Of a stretch of 64,000 nucleotides of DNA, positions 57,985-64,000 are shown piece by piece. The translations under genes were made by a program, and so were the position numbers. A model generated the notes under the pieces. The model was not told where the DNA came from and did not search any database. It worked only from the letters and a program-made list of their open reading frames with translations. This DNA comes from Pacificitalea sp040119125. GTDB taxonomy: Bacteria; Pseudomonadota; Alphaproteobacteria; Rhodobacterales; Rhodobacteraceae. Location of the stretch: the NCBI GenBank assembly GCA_040119125.1, contig JBEDTR010000016.1:402182-466181 (forward strand). Direction: 5' to 3'. The first letter of the stretch is position 1. The number at the start of each line of letters is the position of its first letter.

Positions 57985-58854
57985 ATGACCCTGCCCTTTG
58001 ACGGCGCGATTTCCCGCTTCTACGAAAGCGAAGCGCCCCAGGACGTGCGCGACGCCATCGCTGGCGCCGATAAGGATGATATCCTCGCGCCCGGCTACCC
58101 CTATGACAGTGAGATGCGCGGCAAGCATTACGACGCCGAGATGGACGCGCTTCAGATCGAACTGGTCAAGCTACAGGCATCGGTGCGTGACACCGGCGCG
58201 CGCGTCGCGGTGGTGTTCGAGGGCCGCGATGCGGCTGGCAAGGGGGGCACCATCAAGCGCATCCGCGAAAACCTGAGCCCGCGTCTGGCGCGGGTCGTGG
58301 CGCTGCCGAAACCGACCGAGAGGGAGGCGCGCGAGTGGTATTTCCAGCGCTACATCAGCCAGTTGCCCGCCGGGGGTGAGATCGCCCTATTTGATCGCAG
58401 CTGGTATAATCGCGCGGTGGTCGAACATGTGTTCGGCTTTTGCACCCCCGAGGAGCGCGAAAAGTTTTTCCGCCAATTGCCAAGCTTTGAGCAGATGCTG
58501 GCCGATGAGGGTATCCATCTGGTGAAGCTGTGGCTGAATGTCGGGCGTGCCGAGCAGCTGCGACGGTTCCTGAAGCGCGAAGCCGATCCGCTGAAGCAGT
58601 GGAAGCTGAGCCGCATCGATGTTGAGGGGCTGAAGCTGTGGGACGCCTATTCCGATGCGATCACCGAGACGTTCGAGCGCAGTCATTTCGACTATGCGCC
58701 ATGGACGGTGATCCGGTCGGACGACAAGAAACGCGCGCGGCTGGCCGCGATCCGCACAATCCTGTCGGGGCTGGATTACGCTGGTAAGGATCGCACGGCC
58801 GCGCATGCGCCCGATCCCGAAATCGCCGGTGGCCCGTCGATCTGGCATGGCTAA
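57985..58854 (+). CDS. ppk2: Polyphosphate kinase 2 family protein
   Basis: Transfers phosphate between polyphosphate and nucleotides. The 289 residues hold the Walker A GRDAAGKGG (80-88), Walker B LFDRSWYNR (about 135-143) and lid-module KREADPLKQWKLS. The single-domain architecture is class I-like. Its place directly behind phoB suggests a role in polyphosphate turnover during phosphate stress. It overlaps the TetR gene by eight bases. I saw no Pho box in the 133-base upstream gap. Confidence 0.92.
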   Translation: MTLPFDGAISRFYESEAPQDVRDAIAGADKDDILAPGYPYDSEMRGKHYDAEMDALQIELVKLQASVRDTGARVAVVFEGRDAAGKGGTIKRIRENLSPRLARVVALPKPTEREAREWYFQRYISQLPAGGEIALFDRSWYNRAVVEHVFGFCTPEEREKFFRQLPSFEQMLADEGIHLVKLWLNVGRAEQLRRFLKREADPLKQWKLSRIDVEGLKLWDAYSDAITETFERSHFDYAPWTVIRSDDKKRARLAAIRTILSGLDYAGKDRTAAHAPDPEIAGGPSIWHG

Positions 58855-59464
58855 ACGCGGCTACCATCACGGCAACCTGCGCGCGGCGCTGATCGACGCG
58901 GCGCTGGGGCTGATCGAGGAGAAAAGCCCCCAAGGCTTTACCCTGTCCGAGGCCGCGAAGGCCGCGGGCGTCACCCCTGCTGCGGTCTACAGACATTTTC
59001 AGGGCCGCGACGATCTGTTGGCTGAAATTGCGCTGCAAGGCTATGAAATCTTTGGCGATCTGATGGACTACGCCTATGAGACCGGGCAGCCGTCCGACCT
59101 TGCAAGTTTCGAGGCAACGGGCCGCGCCTATCTGGCCTTTGCCCGCCGCTATCCCGGCCATTACATGGCGATGTTCGAAAGCGGATTGTCGGTGAACCGC
59201 ACGCCGGAATTGGCCCGCGCATCGGCCCGCGCGCGGGGTGTTCTGGAGAAGGCCGCAGAGGGTCTGTCGGCGCATATCCCGCCCGAAAAACGCCCCCCCG
59301 CCGCGATGTTTTCCGCTCATGTCTGGGCCATGTCCCACGGGGTGGTGGAATTGTTCGCGCGCGGCACGCCCGGTGGGCAGGCCCCGTTCCCGCCCGAGGA
59401 TTTGCTGGAGACGGGCATCGGGATTTACCTGCGCGGGCTGGGTCTGATTCCCCCCGATAGCTGA
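58847..59464 (+). CDS. TetR/AcrR family transcriptional regulator
   Basis: A 205-residue repressor-type regulator. The N-terminal helix-turn-helix is FTLSEAAKAAGVTPAAVYRHFQGRDDLLAEI. The C-terminal effector domain has the WHG-like pattern (HVWAMSHGVVELFARG). The start lies inside the end of ppk2, implying coupled translation. The ligand and targets are unknown. Confidence 0.9.
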   Translation: MAKRGYHHGNLRAALIDAALGLIEEKSPQGFTLSEAAKAAGVTPAAVYRHFQGRDDLLAEIALQGYEIFGDLMDYAYETGQPSDLASFEATGRAYLAFARRYPGHYMAMFESGLSVNRTPELARASARARGVLEKAAEGLSAHIPPEKRPPAAMFSAHVWAMSHGVVELFARGTPGGQAPFPPEDLLETGIGIYLRGLGLIPPDS

Positions 59465-59628
59465 GCAAACCGCGTCAGCCCCCCTGCCCCAATTTTTTCG
59501 CACGCGAAACAATTTACGGGTTGGTAACGGATCTATGCGACAAAAGCGGCGTGAACCCGCTGCTACGGGGGTGGTGGGACGTAGGATTGAAGGGGTGTTT
59601 ACTTATCGTCTTGCGACGCTCGCGGGTA

Positions 59629-59652
59629 GCGGGGGCCTTTGCTTGCCCCCGC
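59629..59652. terminator. GC-rich hairpin between convergent TetR and catalase genes
   Basis: A perfect eight-pair stem GCGGGGGC/GCCCCCGC with an eight-base loop lies ten bases past the catalase stop. No T-run follows on either strand. Confidence 0.45.
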
Positions 59653-59662
59653 CCTTGTCACA

Positions 59663-61729
59663 TCAGCCGGTCATCTTGGTTTCGCGTTCCCAGAACCGCA
59701 AGGCGCGGCACAGTTTGACGAAATCCGCGGCCGACTTGTCGCCCAGTTTCAGCATGCCGTCATCGATCTTGTCAGCAATGCCGGTCGCCTTGAACAGTGG
59801 CATCGCGCCTTCGGTCCAAGCAATGAATTTCGCATGGGCAAACGCGTCGCTTACGAAATCCTGCGCGGGTTTGTTGAGCGCCAGCGTCTTACCCTCGTCT
59901 TCGGGCATGACCAGCGCCACCGCGTCGAACACAACCGACGGCCCACCGTCGATCTTTTCATCCGCCTGTCTGGTGCTGCCATCTGAAAGCGTCGCGCCGA
60001 AGATTTGCGTGGTGACGACGGCCACCATCGCGCCTTCGTCCTTGAACGCTTTTTCCAGCGCCGCGACCTGATCCGCATCGGCACCATCGGCGATGAACAG
60101 GCCCAGTTTGCGTCCGGCGAAGGTTTTGGGGCCATTTTTGAGGATGCTCAGCGCGTCCGACGGCGGCAGATCGGTGATCGGCGCGCGGGCGGGTGTGGCG
60201 GCTTTGGGCATGTCGACGACGCCCAGCCCCTCGGCCACCATCTGCGCCAGATCGTCATGGACGTTCATCAGGTGGCTCAGCATCCGCAGGCGGATATCTT
60301 CGCGCTGACATTTCGACAGCTCAAAGATGTAACCATTCGCAATATGGCGCTGCTCGGTTTCGGTCTGGCTGATCCAGAATTGCCGCGCCTGACTATAGTG
60401 ATCCGCGAAAGTTTCCGAGCGCACGCGCTGTTTCGTGCCCTCCACCGGCTCGGCGTAGCTTTCAAACCCGATTTTCGGGTTTTCCCGAGGGTTCGGTTCC
60501 GCATCCCAGCTGTTTGGCTCGTAATTTACGCGACCGCGCGGATTATGCATCGCCATATGCCCGTCCTGCTGGAAATTATGCATCGGGCATTTCGGCGCAT
60601 TGATCGGAATATGGGTGAAGTTTGGCCCGCCGAGCCGTTTGATCTGCGTGTCGAGATAGGAGAAATTACGCCCCTGCAATAGCGGGTCATTGGTATGATC
60701 GATGCCGCGAACGATGTTTTGTGTGCAAAACGCCACCTGCTCGGTTTCGGCAAAGAAGTTATCGACATTGGCATCAAGCGTCAGTGTCCCGATCAAACGC
60801 ACCGGCACTTGTTCTTCAGGAATGAGTTTGGTCGCATCGAGGATGTCGAATTCAAACTCATCCGCGAAATCGTCGTCAAAAACCTGAACGCCCAGATCCC
60901 ATTTCGGGAAATCGCCGGCATCAATCGCATCCCACATGTCCCTGCGGTGAAAATCAGGATCGGCGCCATTGATTTCCAATGCCTCATTCCAGACCACGGA
61001 TTGCAATCCCTGACGAGGTTTCCAATGGAACTTCACATAATGCGACTTCCCTTCGGCATTGACCAAGCGGAAGGTGTGGACGCCGAACCCCTCCATAAAT
61101 CGGAACGACCGCGGGATCGCGCGATCTGACATTTGCCACATGGTCATATGGACGGATTCAGGCGAAAGAGACGCAAAATCCCAAAAATTATCATGCGCGG
61201 ATTGGGCCTGGGGAAAACCACGGTCCGGGGCTTCCTTCACCGAGTGGACCAGATCTGGAAACTTGATCGCGTCCTGGATAAAGAACACCGGAATGTTGTT
61301 TCCGACCAGATCCCAGTTACCCTCTTGCGTATAGAATTTCGTCGCAAAGCCACGCACGTCACGGGCGAGATCGAATGAACCTTTATTCCCCGCGACGGTG
61401 GAGAAGCGCGTGAAGGTAGGCGTTTTCTCGCCGACCCGCTGAAAAATGTCCGCACAAGACAGTTCCGGGATCGCCTCGGTCAGTTCAAAATGGCCGTGCA
61501 CGCCGTAGCCGCGCGCGTGAACAACCCGTTCAGGGATGCGCTCATGGTCAAAATGGAAGATCTTTTCGCGCATGATGTGATCTTCGAGAAGCACCGGACC
61601 CCGGGGTCCCGCCTTCAACGAATTCTGGTCATCCGCGATGGGCCCACCCTGCGCAGTGGTCATGGTTTTTGCCCGGGCAGTAGTCTGCTGCCGCGGCGCA
61701 CCACCCTCGTCAAGCTTGCGATCTTTCAT
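59663..61729 (-). CDS. katE: Large-subunit catalase HPII type
   Basis: Hydroperoxidase of 688 residues with a C-terminal class-I-glutamine-amidotransferase-like domain (from about residue 530), the mark of large-subunit clade-2 catalases. The distal His is H71 in RVVHARGYGVHGHFELT. The conserved segment with the heme-ligand Tyr is RNFSYLDTQIKRLGGPNF, followed by PKCPMHNFQQDGHM. The start at 61729 has AAGGA six bases upstream, better than an ATG at 61753. Confidence 0.96.
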   Translation of the reverse strand: MKDRKLDEGGAPRQQTTARAKTMTTAQGGPIADDQNSLKAGPRGPVLLEDHIMREKIFHFDHERIPERVVHARGYGVHGHFELTEAIPELSCADIFQRVGEKTPTFTRFSTVAGNKGSFDLARDVRGFATKFYTQEGNWDLVGNNIPVFFIQDAIKFPDLVHSVKEAPDRGFPQAQSAHDNFWDFASLSPESVHMTMWQMSDRAIPRSFRFMEGFGVHTFRLVNAEGKSHYVKFHWKPRQGLQSVVWNEALEINGADPDFHRRDMWDAIDAGDFPKWDLGVQVFDDDFADEFEFDILDATKLIPEEQVPVRLIGTLTLDANVDNFFAETEQVAFCTQNIVRGIDHTNDPLLQGRNFSYLDTQIKRLGGPNFTHIPINAPKCPMHNFQQDGHMAMHNPRGRVNYEPNSWDAEPNPRENPKIGFESYAEPVEGTKQRVRSETFADHYSQARQFWISQTETEQRHIANGYIFELSKCQREDIRLRMLSHLMNVHDDLAQMVAEGLGVVDMPKAATPARAPITDLPPSDALSILKNGPKTFAGRKLGLFIADGADADQVAALEKAFKDEGAMVAVVTTQIFGATLSDGSTRQADEKIDGGPSVVFDAVALVMPEDEGKTLALNKPAQDFVSDAFAHAKFIAWTEGAMPLFKATGIADKIDDGMLKLGDKSAADFVKLCRALRFWERETKMTG

Positions 61730-61753
61730 GGTGATTTCCTTCAGGATTTTCAT

Positions 61754-62035
61754 CGTAGAGGGGCGCAGAAACAGTTGCGGGGTGCCACGGCCCTGCCGTC
61801 GGCATCACGAACATATCGCTCCATTGTGATGAAATGATTGGGAAGGAAGAAAGTTCCTGCGGCTAGAGAGTTCTCGTGAAGTCGCGAGGGCGTTCGGGTA
61901 CTGCCTCAGAAATGAGAGCCGAGTTCGTAAATTGCCAGGCATTCAACGCCAAACGCGATTGAGAACACTGCTGCAAAAATGCGTTCAATATTAATTGGTT
62001 CGAATTAAGGGATGTCGTGTGAAAGGACACACCTT
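61754..62035. other. A/T-richer intergenic region upstream of katE
   Basis: It should hold the katE promoter on the minus strand. A TTAATT/AATTAA inverted repeat is at 61991-61996 and 62003-62008. Composition shifts to A/T-rich compared with the catalase gene. I see no gene apart from the small frame at 62036. Confidence 0.4.
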
Positions 62036-62122
62036 ATGGCTCGCCCGCCGCGAGATGTTTTTAATTTTTCATCACTAGATGTCGCGCAGGGGCTGATCAT
62101 TCGCAGAGGATTTGCACTGTAA
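62036..62122 (+). CDS. Possible 28-residue small protein
   Basis: A short frame with AAAGGA nine bases before its ATG encodes MARPPRDVFNFSSLDVAQGL and eight more residues. It overlaps the end of the convergent protease gene by 26 bases. No family is recognised. It could equally be the broken start of a lost gene or a chance frame. Confidence 0.25.
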   Translation: MARPPRDVFNFSSLDVAQGLIIRRGFAL

Positions 62123-63539
62123 AATCCTGCGCATTTTGCGCGAGCGTGACAGCATCAAGTGGAGCGTCTGTCTCTCCGTCGACAGGGTGAACGCCATTTT
62201 GGGTCATGTATAGTTTCGCAATCTCCCCTCGGACGGCGAAGTTAACATTTTGCGGCACATCGCCCAACATTTCTGACACTAGAGCGGCGTCAAGCTTCGA
62301 GACGACGACACCCACGACCTCCCCATCTGCACCGAGCAATGGCCCACCGGAATTTCCGGATTGAACGGGTGCGGATATCTGAATTGTCATCTCATCTCCA
62401 CCCAGTCCTTGCATGGCAGAAACCGCGCCTCGGGTCACGTTGAGACCACCAAGCAGCCCCGAATAGGGAAAACCTACGGCAGTCACATCGGAATTGAGCT
62501 GCACCGGGGATGGTGAAAAACGCGCGAAGGTTTTTCCGTCTTCCAGTTCCGTTTTCAGGAGCGCTAAATCAAAGGATGTAGATCGATCTATCAGAGTCGC
62601 GCTCTTTCCATCCACGGAGAAGTGGCGACATGATTCTATTACATGTGCATTTGTTAAAACGTGCCCATCCTCTGAAACAATAAAACCTGAGCCCTGATAT
62701 CCTTGGCCACCCTCGTCGGCTTTCGGAATTGCAGCAGCGGCGCGTCTCTGTTCCGATGGCTCTGCGTCGCTGTCCATTACCGACAAAAGCTCGATCGTCT
62801 TCTCTAAGATAAGCTCTATCTGGCCACCGTCAGTGAATGTAATGGGCGGACCGTAGCCCTTCTGGATACTCGAGGCCACGGCCCCTAATATATTCGTGTC
62901 ATAGCGATTTGCAGAAAGCATAATTGTGGACCATGCGCCATCTACATAGTCAGATCGGGTATAGAGGACAGCGCCATCGAGCTTTGTCACGCGGGTGACG
63001 GCCAATCCGTCCTTTCGCACTAGATAAGGCTCTTTTGCACCGCCGGCTTCAGACAGGGTGAAGTTATGGAAGCGTGCTGCGGTCTCCGACCGATGAACTC
63101 CCGTCGAAATAGAAAGCGAACTGTTCGTATGGCGAAGGTTTGCGAAGTAGTTACTGGGCGGATCAAAAACCAGAGCCTCTCTGGGCACCAAAAATGACAG
63201 GCCCATACTGGGAAAATGCCGTATCTCCCATCCATTTTCGCTCCAGTTTTGCAGAAATCCATAGGCCAACATCGCCATATGCCATTCTTCCGAACCTGTC
63301 CCGTATTCACGTCGCGAATACCGCTGCATCGCGCTTTGGCTCAAACGGCCCCACGCTCCATCGAGCAGCCCTATGTAATCCCCTTCAAAGGCCAAGGCTG
63401 TTTGCAAGAAGCGTTTGTCATCCTGCGTCAACGCACTGCTATCGAAATCATCTAACAGTCGTTCAAAATTCTGTGCCGGAGCCGGCGTGGAAAGTCCAAC
63501 TGTGAAAACAATAATTTGGAAAAACCTGTGAAGTCTCAT
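62097..63539 (-). CDS. Exported trypsin-like serine protease (S1C) with N-terminal extension
   Basis: A 480-residue protein with a signal peptide (about residues 1-22, ending PAPAQ). The N-terminal part has a peptidoglycan-binding-like pattern (LALAFEGDYIGLLDGAWGRLSQSAMQRYSR read loosely at about 48-75). A middle region of unknown fold follows (about 100-255). The protease domain from about 280 holds the full triad: His299 (LTNAHVIES), Asp324 (SFDLALLK) and Ser397 (QSGNSGGPLL). No PDZ domain follows, unlike DegP. The gene is richer in A/T than its neighbours and lies between katE and a tRNA gene. Confidence 0.85.
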   Translation of the reverse strand: MRLHRFFQIIVFTVGLSTPAPAQNFERLLDDFDSSALTQDDKRFLQTALAFEGDYIGLLDGAWGRLSQSAMQRYSRREYGTGSEEWHMAMLAYGFLQNWSENGWEIRHFPSMGLSFLVPREALVFDPPSNYFANLRHTNSSLSISTGVHRSETAARFHNFTLSEAGGAKEPYLVRKDGLAVTRVTKLDGAVLYTRSDYVDGAWSTIMLSANRYDTNILGAVASSIQKGYGPPITFTDGGQIELILEKTIELLSVMDSDAEPSEQRRAAAAIPKADEGGQGYQGSGFIVSEDGHVLTNAHVIESCRHFSVDGKSATLIDRSTSFDLALLKTELEDGKTFARFSPSPVQLNSDVTAVGFPYSGLLGGLNVTRGAVSAMQGLGGDEMTIQISAPVQSGNSGGPLLGADGEVVGVVVSKLDAALVSEMLGDVPQNVNFAVRGEIAKLYMTQNGVHPVDGETDAPLDAVTLAQNAQDFTVQILCE

Positions 63540-63895
63540 TTTCCCACCTGATTGTTCTATTCAGATGATCGTATCTGTATCGAGGTGTTTTGCAACCCGC
63601 CTCTCGCCCGCAATGTCTTCGACCTGTGCAGTCCCTTTGGCGCCTGTCACGGGGCGTCCGGTCATAACTCCGAGGATCTGTGGACGAGCCTTTGGACGAT
63701 CTGCACCGCAGGGCATGTCCGAAACTCGCTTAAAGCATTACCTTTGCTCAGGCGCGCGCGTCACTACGAACCAATACCATGTGAGATCTGGATCAATCTA
63801 AATACAGGGATGTATGCGCGGGGGGTGATTGGACAAGATGACTAGTCTTTAGGTAGTCAAAATCTCTGTCGGAACAAAATCTTGCGCTAGGCAAG
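63540..63895. other. Intergenic region between protease and tRNA-Ser genes
   Basis: Contains the protease promoter region and spacer before the tRNA 3' end. A 97-codon frame on the plus strand has no ribosome site or recognisable features. No repeat of the tRNA 3' end was found. Confidence 0.4.
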
Positions 63896-63985
63896 TGGCG
63901 GAGAGACAGGGATTCGAACCCTGGAGACGGTCTCCCGCCTACACACTTTCCAGGCGTGCGCCTTCGACCACTCGGCCACCTCTCC
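63896..63985 (-). tRNA. tRNA-Ser (anticodon GGA)
   Basis: The acceptor stem GGAGAGG pairs with TCTCTCC with one G-T pair. The D-arm, the anticodon stem CACGC/GTGTG with loop CTGGAAA (anticodon GGA), a long variable arm typical of class II tRNAs, and the T-arm with GGTTCGAAT are all present. The 3' CCA is encoded (63896-63898). It reads UCC and UCU serine codons. Confidence 0.97.
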
Positions 63986-64000
63986 GTGGGGGGGCGTTTA

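Noticed and set aside
59629..59652. Hairpin considered as a firm bidirectional terminator
   Set aside because: The stem is strong but neither strand has a following T-run, so it is listed only with low confidence.
61800..61860. GGAACT on the minus strand upstream of katE, considered as a general-stress (EcfG-type) promoter
   Set aside because: No matching CGTT-like second element lies at 18-19 bases spacing.
61997..62008. GGTTCGAATT resembling a tRNA T-loop, considered as an attachment-site remnant of the tRNA-Ser gene
   Set aside because: The match is only nine bases and lies in the opposite orientation to the tRNA 3' end, whereas an integration repeat would be direct.
63552..63845. 97-codon frame between the protease and tRNA genes
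   Set aside because: No ribosome site and no family feature; it crosses the likely protease promoter.

Overview
The window looks like chromosomal core DNA of a marine-type Rhodobacteraceae (alphaproteobacterium, Roseobacter/Rhodobacter relatives). This rests on the high G+C with strong third-position GC bias, ChpT beside a DUF3553 protein, a MocR regulator divergent from a DUF1127 protein, a long PstC/PstA pair, a monomeric NADP isocitrate dehydrogenase, an olsB-olsA pair and a 3-hydroxybutyrate dehydrogenase. No insertion sequence, prophage, CRISPR array or rRNA operon was found. One tRNA gene (Ser, GGA) lies at the right edge.

Layout. 1-3.8 kb: 3' part of a very large secreted or surface protein (GEVED, SdrD-B-like and DUF11 domains). 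4.2-5.1 kb: rplM-rpsI. 5.3-7.1 kb: MocR regulator divergent from a DUF1127 gene, with an ATTGTAT-type operator cluster between them. 7.2-11.5 kb: small membrane protein, hotdog thioesterase, proA, chpT, DUF3553 and a peptidoglycan-binding lipoprotein. 11.8-18.2 kb: PQQ glucose dehydrogenase, TauE/SafE permease, a coupled FAH-hydrolase/MFS pair and gluconokinase. The dehydrogenase and kinase suggest periplasmic glucose oxidation followed by gluconate phosphorylation. 18.3-26 kb: glutathione peroxidase, a hexanucleotide repeat, acnA, DUF1223, gmk, gamma carbonic anhydrase and bdhA. 26.1-30.5 kb: a strong small-RNA candidate, an orphan YejA-like solute-binding protein, a tiny entericidin-like lipoprotein, a FrnE-like DsbA protein and a Bcr/CflA efflux pump. 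30.5-40.7 kb: mfd, an unknown membrane protein, hemB, a SYLF lipoprotein, clpP, clpX and a Tas-like aldo/keto reductase. 40.7-44.8 kb: two overlapping lipoprotein genes, an FG-GAP protein coupled to a [2Fe-2S] ferredoxin, and olsB-olsA for ornithine lipids. 44.8-51.4 kb: a glycosyltransferase behind ettA, icd and a cytochrome P450. 51.5-59.5 kb: a phosphate cluster (Pho box, pstSCAB, phoU, phoB) followed by ppk2 and a TetR regulator. 59.6-64 kb: a large HPII-type catalase, a trypsin-like protease in A/T-richer DNA, and tRNA-Ser.

Most genes are conserved housekeeping or transport genes. The signals the gene list does not explain are regulatory. First, a compact transcription unit on the minus strand at about 26084-26160 has promoter-like boxes, an internal hairpin and a terminator with eight T, but no protein. 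Second, a 17-base motif (TGTATACC-NTN-GCACAC) occurs upstream of both acnA and icd, which encode consecutive TCA-cycle enzymes 25 kb apart. Third, repeated half-sites lie between the MocR and DUF1127 genes. The Pho cluster with ppk2 but without a visible phoR, and the glycosyltransferase directly behind ettA, are also worth a second look. All calls come from reading the sequence; no database search was run.
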